Source: Mesocentrotus franciscanus | Lineage: Eukaryota; Echinodermata; Echinoidea; Camarodonta; Strongylocentrotidae | Reading direction: 5' to 3' | Assembly: GCA_037976565.1 (NCBI GenBank) | Contig: CP137683.1 | Span: 13,163,699-13,227,698, forward strand | DNA: 64,000 bases | In this document: positions 11,590-22,572 of the stretch, one piece after another | Layout: every line of letters starts with the position of its first letter | Numbering within the stretch: position 1 is the first letter of the stretch | Translations under genes and position numbers: made by a program | The notes under the pieces: model-generated | Seen by the model: the letters and a program-made list of their open reading frames with translations, nothing else | Database searches by the model: none | What the model was told of the DNA's origin: nothing

Positions 11590-12675
11590 TTTGCTTTTCA
11601 AAACCATTTGTCATGTTGATTCTTTTTATTTTTTTAATACATTGATGTTTTTTTAAAGGATAGAGGTATCCTATTTTGAGGTAAATTTTCATGTTATTTG
11701 ATATTCAAGGTGAAGATACATGTACCATATTAATACTTAATGAATGTATATAGACTGTTTAAAACTTGTGAAATCTAAGCTTTTGCAATGCTCATAACAA
11801 TTTATTTCTATAGAAACTGGCTAGAATTGATTCTCAATAACAAGATAGAAGTCTGAATTTCATGTGCATGATGCCGGAATTGACCAGGTAGTATTTTTTA
11901 AATGTGGCACTCCAAAAAAGTATTGATAACAAAAGCCTTTGTGATAGAAATTGCCATATATGCCCTCACAGTGACCATATGGTAGGAATACTTCCCAGGA
12001 AGTGGACATGGTGCGCACACTGTGCTTGAATGAATCCGATGATTGGGGTAATGATAATATCTGTATTTCACTTAGAGACAATATTTTATACTAAGCACTA
12101 TATAAATCAAGATTTATTATGAATATTTTTATTATTATTATTGATAACAAATGCTAGTTTCAAGCAAATATTATCGGTAGCCATATCATGAACTAATGAA
12201 TCATGTTTTTGTTGTTGTTGATATTATGTGATCATCAAAATTTAAATTGATTGTAGCTATATTGGTTTTGTAAATGCAATTCCTTTTTTATTCTACAAGG
12301 AATCAAGTTATGACAATGAAATTCACCTCTCATATTTTTGTTTTGAAATAATGTTCCATTTTTGTCATATGAAGACTTGCAGTTTGATTTTTTATATTAA
12401 AACAAATTTGAAATCTCATTTATCAACTGTCATTACATGTACTTGCTGGAATATAGGAATGTTTGAGTTTACCGGTAAGTTAAAAGAGATGATTTGGTAA
12501 TTTTTTAAACATTTCGCTGTCAGTTTAGATAAGTATCCCAAATTGCTTATTCAATTTATTGTGATTCAATGTAATTAAACTTTAATCTTATTTGTGATGT
12601 CATAATAGTTTATGTGATCAATTTGTTTTCCAGACATTGCCACATCAAATAAACAATATTTTGAAATATATTTGC
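11590..12675 (+). other. Probable 3' UTR of the SDR gene
   Basis: AT-rich sequence without a further frame runs from the stop codon to an AATAAA at 12648-12653. The stretch at about 12,060-12,145, with an ATATAAAT motif followed by ATT-rich sequence, resembles a LINE or SINE tail, so part of the UTR may be repeat-derived. Confidence 0.55.
12648..12653 (+). terminator. Candidate polyadenylation signal, SDR gene
   Basis: AATAAA about 1.06 kb after the SDR stop codon and the best placed canonical hexamer before the next gene. Followed by T-rich sequence. Not proven. Confidence 0.5.
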
Positions 12676-12918
12676 AAGATCCCCTATTCTTTTGTTATTC
12701 TCCCTCCCTCCCTCCTTCCATCCTCTTTGCTTTCAAGCTTTAAATTGCTGTTATTACCCTAATGAAGACCACCGTAAGTTTTAACATTAAACCTGCATTG
12801 TTTTTGTAGAATAATTATAATTCTTTTGCGTTCTGCTGATCTTTGAGATAAGATTTACATGAGTCCAAATAATAATAATCCGATAATGATGCAAATGACA
12901 GAGAGATACTATTAAACA

Positions 12919-12952
12919 TTTGACCTTGTTAAGTTGACTTAACAAGGTCAAA
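12919..12952. repeat. Perfect 16-bp-arm palindrome
   Basis: The arm TTTGACCTTGTTAAGT (12919-12934), a two-base spacer TG, and its exact complement ACTTAACAAGGTCAAA (12937-12952). It lies about 270 bases beyond the SDR polyadenylation signal. Each arm carries an extended nuclear-receptor half-site AAGGTCA. Confidence 0.9.
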
Positions 12953-12953
12953 C

Positions 12954-14090
12954 ACATACTTTAATGTGTTTCACCTTCATGATTTCACTTCTTATATACA
13001 CGGCTTTAAAAAAAATTTAACTATGAATTAAGTTCTTCCAAATTTGTGTGAATTCAATAACTTCATATTGCACTGTAATCCATTAAAAAAAATCAGGGAT
13101 GATGTTATAACAAAAAATAAAAATAATCAAGCAAAATGGTACATTTATATGTTCCAGAATTTTAAAATGTAATCTAAAAAATTTAGAAATAGAAATGAAC
13201 AAACAAACAAACTTCATTCAAAAATTAACTTGTTCATGTTCACTTGGAATGATTTACATTTGAGTTAAACTCTTAAAATGTTCTGGGAAGTGCCAGGTAA
13301 ATATATCAGAGGTAAATATGTCGGAGGTAAAAATGTCAGAGGTAAATATATCAGAGGTAGGCCTAAATATGTCAGAGGTAAAGATTCCAGAGGTAAAAAA
13401 AAACAAGTAAAAATTTATTATTTGTGTAGGGCATATTACTTTGATTTTTTTATATAGTGAGCATGTATAATTTTGACAAAGAAAATATCACAAAAACCTC
13501 CCGATCACTGGCTAAATATATCAGCTGCCCCAATACTAATTATTTCTCAGAGCGATCGTGGGGGGTGGGGTTGTACCCGCTATATACACCCCCACCCCCC
13601 CTCCCATATCATGCATTAGCCCTCTCCTGCGCCTGGTGACAGAATGCTGCATATTGCCCATCTTGATATGAATCTGTCATGTACAGTAGTAGCCTCTGAG
13701 ACTGTGAAAGCCGTTTTTCATACTAACATTAACAGTTCCAGAGCAAGCCTTTATAGCCCCCTCTGAATACGTCGCGTCGGAACGTGTACGTGACGCAACA
13801 AAGTGCTACAATGATAACGCAAGCCGATGACGTAGTGGAACCTACGGCTCGTGAAAAGTGCGTGACCTTTATTACGTGACCTAGTTGCGTGCACTTACAT
13901 CATTTACCAATTTAACGCTCAAATAATGACAACTAAATTTATTCCTGGCCATTTTTGTGTTTTTATTTTAATGATTTTAAATTTTGTAACGTTTTTTATT
14001 TTTTGAAAATTTGAATTGATACTGAATATTTTTCTTTTTGCTTATCAAAACTTAAAAATCACTAAACTCATGTAAATCTCTAGTATGAGG
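12954..14090 (+). other. Intergenic region between SDR and COQ10
   Basis: No exon was recognised. It holds the short tandem repeat at 13,285-13,395. At about 13,750-13,920 a CpG-bearing stretch carries several ACGTGAC and TGACGTAG motifs that resemble CRE/ATF sites. The rest is AT-rich. Confidence 0.4.
13285..13395 (+). repeat. Tandem repeat, ~15-bp unit
   Basis: About six to seven copies of a unit close to GAGGTAAATATGTCA, with variants and one GGCCTA insertion. Confidence 0.85.
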
Positions 14091-14366
14091 TTAATCGGCA
14101 ATCGAGCTGAGCGATCGACGTCGACCCTGACCCACCGGCCGCTGTCGGTGTACATATGTACGTACTGCACTGCACTGCACCGACCGTACCGTACCGGCGC
14201 GGATCGCTCGCGCTAGCGCTCGACCCTCATAGATATTGCGTAGGTAATACACTTCGCAGGATGGCTTAACTGTAACTTTTTGAAATGTGGTAAATTTGCT
14301 CTGATTGATCGTCGATGCATCAGATTTTGCTAAATTGTTATTTCTGCTCATAGAGTGCACCAGAAA
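14090..14366 (+). promoter_or_regulatory. Probable promoter / 5' UTR region of COQ10
   Basis: This is the GC- and CpG-richest non-repeat stretch near the gene, directly upstream of the COQ10 start codon. It includes GATCGACGTCGACC and short TGCAC and CCGTA tandem runs. No TATA box is placed convincingly, which fits a CpG-type promoter of a housekeeping mitochondrial gene. Position and composition are the only evidence. Confidence 0.4.
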
Positions 14367-17300
14367 ATGGCATTAAGAACTGTTTCCAGATTATTATCAC
14401 AGTCGCAGAAGACTTCACTCCGAATATGGATGACAGAAACGAAGAGATTGTCAACAAGGTTTGTCTCATATTTGATTTGTTTTGTGTAAAATTTATGAAA
14501 ATCCTAGTCTAGTCACAATAATTAGAGTAATGGAGATTTGGTTGTCATTTGAGTGTCAGTATGATGGGAGCCCTAGACTAGAGTGTAGACTAAACTCGAG
14601 AGAGTCGTGAACAAAAATTCGCAATGTCTGAAAGTGAAACTGAGTGAAAGTTGAAGTTGAAAACTTAAATCGTCACTGCAGAAAAGCCAAAAGCCAGGCC
14701 CAGGATAGACTTTCTTTTGTTTTGTAAAATATAAATTGTTGTCTAACACTATCAATGTATCATGTGACTGTGTGGTTGATCAACATGTATATCTAGATCT
14801 AAGTTGGATGTTAATCATACCTATTTGTATTCTTCAGATTAAGTAAGTGATTAAGTCACTGTTATAATGTTACAACTTACAAGTGTTAGTGTTAACTGTT
14901 ATATTAATAGTATTAGTGTACCAAACATTTGAGCAAGAACAAACATTATTTTCACAAGAAAGTTGGCCATGACTGTCAGTGTCAGTGTCATTGCAAAACA
15001 AACAAAGGTCCTAATGATAATCCCTGTCTGCACACACCCATTCAGTTTACAATACATCCAAGTCAAGAATTTCGCGACATTTTTAAGCTTGTTGATCTAG
15101 ATAAAACTGCTGAAACAAGACCTTTTGGCATTTCCCAATATTGTATGAATATCGACATGATCGACTCTAATGTTATTAATTTAAAGACGATGGAAACTGA
15201 TATTGTATGTTTTGTTCTTTCACTCAGAATCACGCAGTTAGCTCTTGCGTGATGTAGATCTAGTCCCTATTAGTATGACCTTTCTTGGCATTATCATGAA
15301 ATAGGAAACCAACATTCACTCCACGGAGTAGCGCTTCATTTTGTCACACGCATTGTTCTCTACACACAAGCGTGTGTATGTGAATGAACAAGTGGATTCC
15401 AAAACTACGATATAGCCCTTTCTATTTGCAAAATGTTGAATATTTCAATTCAGAAAGTGAGTAGATCTGCTACTGAATTAGTCCAGCAGGTCAACTTAGG
15501 TTACATGTTTATTATTTATCTTGTACCTAGGACTGTGACGGTCAAGACTCTGCTGTTTTGACTCGTAAATTACTCATTTGATTTTCTTCCTTCAAAATTT
15601 CAGGCATATATGTTGCTGTTCATGCGCTGTGAACCCCACATGGGACATTCAAACTTCTCATCATCCTAGTAAAACGTCATCTTTGCAAGTGCCAACAAGG
15701 ACATTTATCTCCATTCAGTCTCCACTCAACTTTGGTGGAAAAAAGAAGGAGTATTCAGAGAGGAAAATCATAGGGTAAGCAACGAAGCATTATGAACAAG
15801 AGTAGCCATGTTCATATTTGCCAGTCTTCCACCTGTCCGCAAAAAAAGCCACAAATGTTACTCTACAGCCTTTAGTACAATGTGGTGGTATCTACGGATA
15901 TGAACAGAGCTTAGAAAGAGGGAGTGGATGACCCTGGCCACCATTTAACGAGGAATTTAATGGACGATCCGGGCAACATTATGGGATATAAAAGTTGAGT
16001 TTCAGGGGAATGAAAATGGTTTGTCAGGTAACTAAAGACAGCCAAATTAGAATATTTGCGTTTAATGTCTGATTTTGGGTGGCTAAATTTGAATTTCTCA
16101 GATAGTGATGAGGACTGGTAAAAGTCAGTACTCTGTATATGGGTAGATGTTGATATGGAAATATAACTTCTGATAGGCCAACCAAATCATATCTCCTTGT
16201 GCCAAGTTGATGGTTTGCATTCCAGCAGCATATACATTGTACATGTAATCTAACTTTGATTTAGCATGGAGGTGAACTAATGAATTTGTTTATCCCCATT
16301 AGATTTAGGTTTAGGGTTAGGTACATTGTTTGGTTTTTGGTTGAGGGTACCAAGTAGTAATATTCAAAAAAATTGCAGTTCAGTATTCAAACACTGACAA
16401 TTTCTCCCACCACTCGTATCTCTCTCCAAACAGATATTCTATGACAGACATGTACGAGGTAGTGGCAAATGTTGAAGACTACAAGAAGTTTGTCCCCTGG
16501 TGCACCAAGTCTACCATCGTAGCCAGGAAGGCGGGCCACTTCAGGGCACAGCTAGAGATCGGCTTCCCACCCTTGGTAGAGAGATACATGTCCACTGTCA
16601 CTGTCGCTAAACCTCATCTAGTCAGGGTATGTATGCTGTTTGCCCTGCGATATCAGTAGGCCTGTTTTCATTAGCCCAATTTTTCATGAATATCCTGCTG
16701 ATTCTAATCAGGAAAATTAGCGTGATTACAACTAGATAAGCAAATGTATAGCAGGTTATTTCACGCTTGGGATAGGAGCTCAAGCTACTGCCCTTAGCAA
16801 ACTGGGGCTTGTTCATGAAAAGCCTGCTACATGTTTGTGCAAATCAGTGGGCTAATTTGCTGGTGATGATGCACTCTGAGACTATAATGCTCTTGAAGCT
16901 TGAACTAAATTCTGAAGTGAGCGGGTGTAAAAATTAGGAACTTCAAACTTTGCTTTTATCATGAGAAGCGCTGATCGGTCTAATATCTTGAGCTCGAGGC
17001 TCGAGCTTGTTTTGGCGAATCTTAAAACATATCTGTTTGATTTGGCATACAAATTGTTCTCTATTATTTTGGTATGTTCTGTCTTACTCCTGTTTTTGTT
17101 GTTGTTTATAATGTAGATGCTTCCTAATGGTTTCATTTTTAGCATATGTGCGCCATGAGCATTTGATTTCATTTGGATTTGGCGCCTTATAAATCTTGAA
17201 TATTATTATCATTATTAATGTAAATGCACCTCGTGACCTCTTCAGCTAGAAGATAAGACAGATTCCTCCGTATGATAGGCTAGCACACATAACAGGCTGG

Positions 17301-19295
17301 ACACTTCATACATCTTGATCATTGATGTTTAATATGTAATGTAGCAGCAAAAGTCTGGTGTCATTTAGGGGGCAGGAACTATACGTTTCATACGGTGTGT
17401 TCATGAAATGCGTTCATATAAATTACTCCATCTACCATTGAGTAAACTGCAGTCATATGCGTAGTCTGTAAGTTGTTATGGATCGAAACATCCGTTTAAA
17501 CAATGGAATATTAAACATGTCTTGAATTATGTATTTTTGGTGGTACTTCAATGATCAATTAAGTTGACCAAATGCAGTTCCATTGCAAGAATCAAAGATG
17601 AAAAGACTTTATTGTAGAGTATCTTTTTTGTTGTCGTTTAGTTCATCCTCCTTAATAACCTGTGATAATGACTGGGAGTGCAGTGCTATCAAGGCTCTAG
17701 CTTAGTTTTCATATTTGGGTTGCCAGCTTGGTAGTGTAGACAATTTACATGTCTACTGAATATTTAAAATGTGGTTGTTGTATCCTAGAGGAGAATGTGA
17801 ATGTTTTATCTCAGACCCAGAGCCCCTTTGTGACAAATTACGCAATAATGTGTACTTCTACTCTGGGGTTTCCCCTACTCTCGAAGAGAGCAGTTGATTT
17901 TTAATGTGCGTCTGTTGTAATGCTGCTTTAGACAGGGCCTCAATTTAATGTCCTATCATTTACAAAGGATTCAGATTATGCCAATTTACATTAAACAATC
18001 ATATGAGATTGTGTGACAGGATTTTAGTCTGTCAATAGAATCCTGGCAACCATTAATTTTGAGATGTGTTTAAATAAATGCAGTTTTTATATATAGATGT
18101 TTGCCTTTTCTCTTGATCCAGGCTGTATGTACTGATGGAAGATTATTTAATCATCTGATAACAACGTGGAGATTTGGTCCAGGACCGAAAGGAAAACCAG
18201 ACACGTGTATGGTAGACTTCTCGGTAAGTATGCCTCTAGAGGACAAGGAGAGGATATATTTGCAAAGATGAAGAGTGATATGTAGAGGTGTTGTGGTCTA
18301 ATGGATATGTTGTTGTGGGACTAACAATCACATGGTTCGTGGTTCGAGTACTGCGGCGGCACTAATGTCCTTTGGTAAGACATTAATCTACATTTGCCAC
18401 TCTCCACCCAGGTGTTAAATTGGTACCGGTAGGAAGGAATTGCTTGAATGCTATGAGCACTGATACAGTAGCCTAGCAGAGCTGGGATAATATTGGAGCA
18501 TCTTGAGCACCTTACGTGGTGGATAGGTGCGCTAGAAATATCCAATATTATTATTATTATATAAAAGAAAATTGATTGAAGGCAGTAAGGAGTTAGAAAA
18601 CTGTTATCATCGGCCTGCCCTTATTTGTTACACTTTGAATTGGGAACTTGTATTCAAACATCCTCATAATGAAGATACACTTATAATCTTCATTTAAAAA
18701 AAAAAAAGTGGAGGGGGCAAGTCTCTTCTGCGAATCACCCGTGATAGTCTTGCATGTCTCTTGATACCATGTTCTTTTAAGCCAGATTTATGAATTCCTA
18801 TGATTGAATGACCATGATTTTGTAAATTCTCTAATCTGTATGTCATTTGCATGTTTTTAGTTCCCTTTTGTTTTAATTAAGGTTTTATAATGATTTGTCA
18901 AGTTTCATTATTTCTCATCGCTCATATAAAGCTAAATTCTAGTGGAATCGACCCCTCCCCCACGTCACCCTGTGAGATAATAAGAAAAAGACATCGTTTG
19001 ATAGAATAATGTCTAAACATGATTTAATAGCAATATCGTTGGCAGTGCAAACATTGACTAACTGTTAAAATGAGACCATGTTCGTAATGTTAACTTTCCT
19101 ATGCTCTTTATTTTCCTCTTGTACATCACAGGTCTCGTTTGAGTTCGATCGGTGCTCCACTCGCATCTATCCCACATCTTCTTTGATGAGGTCGTAAAGA
19201 AAAATGTGAAGGCATTTGAGATGAGAGCAGAAAAGATCTACGGCCCACAGACAAATGTATCGCGGTCCGCTCTCTTCCACAATACCCCCTCTTGA
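14367..19295 (+). CDS. COQ10: COQ10 homologue, mitochondrial coenzyme Q-binding START-domain protein (one-base frameshift)
   Basis: Coding exons are 14367-14458, 15604-15774, 16434-16626, 18122-18223 and 19132-19295, all with GT-AG borders and matching phases. The product would be about 240 residues, the usual COQ10A/B length. Residues 1-31 are Arg/Ser/Leu-rich without acids early on, as in a mitochondrial presequence. From about residue 88 the START/polyketide-cyclase-like domain follows, with [22 protein letters not shown], an [12 protein letters not shown] block, and TDGRLFNHL then WRFGPGP. The known family role is to bind coenzyme Q in the inner membrane and support respiration and Q synthesis. 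The last exon is 164 nt where 165 are needed. After SFEF near 19,144 the frame shifts, then [17 protein letters not shown] continues one frame over to the TGA at 19293-19295. Sequencing error or true lesion cannot be separated here. Identity is otherwise clear. Confidence 0.92.
14459..15603 (+). other. COQ10: COQ10 intron 1
   Basis: Donor GTTTGT at 14459 and acceptor CAG at 15601-15603. No exon, known repeat or long frame with family likeness was seen inside. Confidence 0.6.
16890..17215 (+). mobile_element. 3' end of an L2/CR1-like LINE
   Basis: In COQ10 intron 3. A short frame reading [11 protein letters not shown] resembles the extreme C-terminus of CR1/L2 reverse-transcriptase ORFs. It is followed by a GCGCCATGAGCATTTGATTT block, GGCGCCTTATAAAT and an ATTATT tail, the usual arrangement of such LINE 3' ends. 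The 5' part is absent, as expected for a truncated insertion. Confidence 0.5.
18284..18563 (+). mobile_element. tRNA-derived SINE with ATT tail
   Basis: In COQ10 intron 4, 60 bases after the exon ending at 18223. It has an A-box-like TGGTCTAATGGATA, a B-box-like GGTTCGAGTACT, a body with ACATTTGCCACTCTCCACCC and GGTACCGGTAGG, and a terminal AATATTATTATTATTAT tail. The body is shared with the fragment at 640-790. Confidence 0.75.
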
Positions 19296-19560
19296 CGAAA
19301 ACCCAAACCTAGTTAGATGTTTTTTTAGTAATCTTGTCATGTATTATGTAGTAGACCGTTTAAATATGAGCCGCTGTTGTCACTATCTCTGTTGAAGGAG
19401 TATGGAACACCATACATGTAGCCACAAAAGTTTCCTTTATTTCTAATTTTAACATTTTTTTTAATTAATTTTTTTAAAATAAGGACCCTTTGTGATGGAG
19501 ATGTTTGGTCTTTTGGTGTGCTATAAGTTTCCAAGCATTATGGGATTATGGAAATAAATG
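19296..19560 (+). other. COQ10: Probable 3' UTR of COQ10
   Basis: AT-rich sequence after the TGA, ending shortly after AATAAA at 19553-19558. A second AATAAA lies at 19829-19834, so a longer alternative UTR is possible. Confidence 0.5.
19553..19558 (+). terminator. COQ10: Candidate polyadenylation signal, COQ10
   Basis: AATAAA 258 bases after the stop codon, followed by a T-rich stretch. The next AATAAA (19829-19834) is an alternative. Confidence 0.5.
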
Positions 19561-20796
19561 AACTTCAAAAGTATAATTTTATTTGATAATTGGCCTGATT
19601 CGGGCTATATTATCATCAGATACATGTATACTAATATATTAGATATGGTTTGTAACGCATTGGACAAAATAGTATGGACTTACGTTCACTTACCTCGATA
19701 TTAAGATATTTTCATCATTATTTTTCTTCCTCAAAGAGTTTGTGACAATGACATGTCTCACCGTTATATTTTGTACATTTTTAATGGATTATTTCCAAAA
19801 TATTTTTTAAAAATGCATGATACTCTTCAATAAATTTGTATTATCAGGAATAATTAAGTATATATGATGTTCATGTTTTAGTGAACCTCAATTCTCGCTA
19901 CTGCATATAGCAATATACATTCCCATAATGCACTGCACCTCTAATACCTCTGCAATTTTACAGACACACATTCTGCTATACTAGGATATGCTAATAATTC
20001 ATTAATCTGCCATTCTTAATCTTGCTCGATAGTTACAAATTTTAAAAATACACAAGCAGTAAGCATATTTATTAATTTAAAGTAATATACCAGCATTGGC
20101 AAACGCCAGCCCTTGGAGAAAATCTCTCAGAAAAACTTGGCACGCTGCAACACAAGTGGCTTCTTTTCCCAAGCCATGATTGTGCGCTATTGGGTCAGTA
20201 ATTTTTTAGAATTTCCCGTAATATACAGCAGAGTCACATATTTGTAGATACCAAAGGTCTACATTCTGAATGTATTTACATCATTAGAGATTTAGGCAAA
20301 ACTACATTTTCTCATTCTTAGTCCTATTGACAGTGAAGTGTGAGTTCAATGCTGTGTGGCCCGTTTTGACCTGAAGCTCACAGGACTGCAAAATCCGGAA
20401 AATTTGCCAGTAAAATAGAGCGCCACATATGTGGGCTTGTTTTCAGCTATATGCGGTAGGGAGAATTCTCCATCATTCTGTACTCTCTTATTGTGTGTGA
20501 ACAAAGTCTTAAGGCTCCATTTAGACACGAGGCATAAAACAGCTTACTTAAAAAAACGTAAATAAATGTACTCACGAAACACCTCCATCCCTTTGGCAGT
20601 GATTATTCTGAAATGCACAAAGTGGGACGTCTATGTGTAAAAGATCTGTGGATATTTGGGGATCATTTGTACCAAAGCTATTAATACGAACTGGTCTATA
20701 CATACACTGTATACGGTACATGCATGTAGGCCAACCTGCAGCCTCTCAGTATTTCAATATTTTATTGGTGAGAATACACACCTGTTGCATCAGACA

Positions 20797-20985
20797 TGTT
20801 TACTAATAATTTATTTTAATTTATGCATGTTTCCCTCTAAATCCCTTGGTTACCAACTATTTCATTCACCTGCTATGGATAATGGCATATCTATAACATA
20901 GATAAACTTTGCATACATTAGTTGTTGCTTTATCTGGTATTAGCCTCTGGCAAGCTTTTGTCAAGAGAAACTATTGTTCAAAAAT
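20797..20985 (+). repeat. Diverged direct repeat, first copy
   Basis: Shares an ordered series of blocks with 21,340-21,525: TGTTTACTA, CATGTTTCCCTCT, ACTATTTCATTCACCTGCT, an AATGGCAT block, ACTTTGCA, TTAGCCTCTGGCAAG and AGAGAAACTATT. About 545 bases separate the copies. Nature unknown. Confidence 0.6.
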
Positions 20986-21339
20986 GAGTAAGCAGGTGTA
21001 TAGACAGTCGTTTTATTTTATGCCTTAGAAAATGTTTAGTCTTGACAACCTCAAAACATTTTCTGAGCTTTTCCCAATGTAGCAACACCATGCAAAATAT
21101 GTAATTGACGAATGGAGAGATGGAAAACAATTATTTTTTGCAACAGCTGTTTGGTATTATTGGCATATGTTAGGAAGCAGCCAACTATTATGCAATATAA
21201 GAATAAGTGTGATTTGTTGACTTGAACTTGTTCAACTCAACAAGGGAAATGACGTGTTATTGTCTTTTGCAGCTGTTCTAGTGCTATGCTTTTTAAAGGA
21301 TCGTTCAATGCTTTTCAGTGGTAACTTGAGCAATAGACC

Positions 21340-21525
21340 TGTTTACTAGAGTATATTCAATTTATACTGTATTCATGTTTCTCTCCAACCCTTGGTCACA
21401 AACTATTTGATTCACCTGCTTTGCAAAATGGCATCTACTTTGCAAACTTTGGTTGTTTCTATGTAAGGTAAGCCTCTGGGAAGAATCTGTGAGTCATGAA
21501 GAGAAACCATTTTTTTTTTTCAAAA
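21340..21525 (+). repeat. Diverged direct repeat, second copy
   Basis: Counterpart of 20,797-20,985, with CATGTTTCTCTCC, ACTATTTGATTCACCTGCT, AATGGCAT, AAGCCTCTGGGAAG and AGAGAAACCATT in the same order. Confidence 0.6.
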
Positions 21526-22094
21526 AGCATGCATAATATTAGCCATCAGGTCTCTTTGTGTATTGCATTTGGCCTAATTTGAGTGTTATTTTCACTCTAT
21601 TTGAAAGAAAATCATGTGGTACGAATAAACAAGTTGACAATTTGATTCATACTTTCATACCTGTTAAACAACTCTGGACAAGCAAATGCCTGCCAGACTT
21701 TTCATGGCCTTGAGCTCTATTTATTTGCTGATATCTATCCAATGAATTTAAACAGATTTTATGCAAGCTTCCAAAATAGACCAGTTATTCTACCAGCTCT
21801 TTATGGATGGTTGCCAATTTGATGAACAACATCTCTACAAGTAGTTGATTTCACTTGTAGATTTTTATTTCTTTTAATGCTGCTGTTAGTGTATCACTTT
21901 GCACGACATGAGCTGGATATTTTTCATCCTGTTTTAGCTGCTTATATTGGAACATGTTATGTATATAAGAGACCTTATAGAAGTATATTCTTTAATATTA
22001 CATAGATCAATATTAAATCATGTGTGGTATTTATGAATATGAAAAGCTTGTGTATTTCTTATTTTTTTCATTTTGTTGTTTACTTTGATAGGAC

Positions 22095-22175
22095 ACAAGC
22101 ACATTGACTTGGTTTCGTACCCGCATTCTCCTGATTTTGAGACCACTGCCATACCACTGAGCCCATCACTTTTCA
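22095..22175 (-). mobile_element. SINE tRNA-like head, minus strand
   Basis: On the minus strand GGCTCAGTGGTATGGCAG is followed by TGGTCTC and a GGGTACGAAACC block, matching the head of the SINE at 213-415. No full body follows. Confidence 0.5.
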
Positions 22176-22179
22176 AATA

Positions 22180-22400
22180 ATAATCATCACTACTACCACC
22201 GTCATCGCCATCATTACAATTAACTACCAACCTCACTATCACCACCTGATTATCAACATTATCAACACCATCATTGTCACCCTCACCTTCATCATTATCA
22301 TCACTACCCCCACTATCACCACCATCATCTTCATCAAACCTACTATCATTTCTATCATCAACATCACCGTCATACCATTCACCAACAAAATTACCACTAA
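22180..22400. repeat. ATC/CAT-rich low-complexity tract
   Basis: Imperfect repeats of CATCA, CACCA and TATCA. The minus-strand open frame through it encodes mainly Asp, Gly, Asn and Val and is not a protein I recognise. Confidence 0.8.
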
Positions 22401-22566
22401 ACAAGAACAAAAACAAGAATCAACTCAAATATTTCCATTCTTAGTGATTCAATTTTTAATTCAGACTTTGACCATGGCACACAAATCTCCATTCAACCAT
22501 GGTCTATATCACCCTACAAACTCTCTCTTTTACTTATTAATTTCTCTACTTTTTTTTTTCTTCATT

Positions 22567-22572
22567 TTTATT
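22567..22572 (-). terminator. Candidate distal polyadenylation signal, RBMS
   Basis: AATAAA on the minus strand, near the edge of the G-poor region. Other hexamers exist upstream. Weak evidence. Confidence 0.25.

Larger units (their letters stand above)
19561..22440. other. Intergenic region between the convergent COQ10 and RBMS genes
   Basis: No exon recognised. Contents seen: a diverged duplication (20,797-20,985 and 21,340-21,525), a minus-strand SINE head (22,095-22,175) and an ATC/CAT-rich low-complexity block (22,180-22,400) that creates an Asp/Gly-rich spurious frame on the minus strand. Confidence 0.5.

Noticed and set aside
14091..14360. 89-codon minus-strand frame upstream of COQ10
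   Set aside because: Lies over the CpG-rich promoter-like region; no family likeness and antisense to the start of a clear gene.
22018..22416. 132-codon minus-strand frame rich in Asp and Gly
   Set aside because: Product of the ATC/CAT low-complexity tract and of the SINE head; not a calcium-binding protein.
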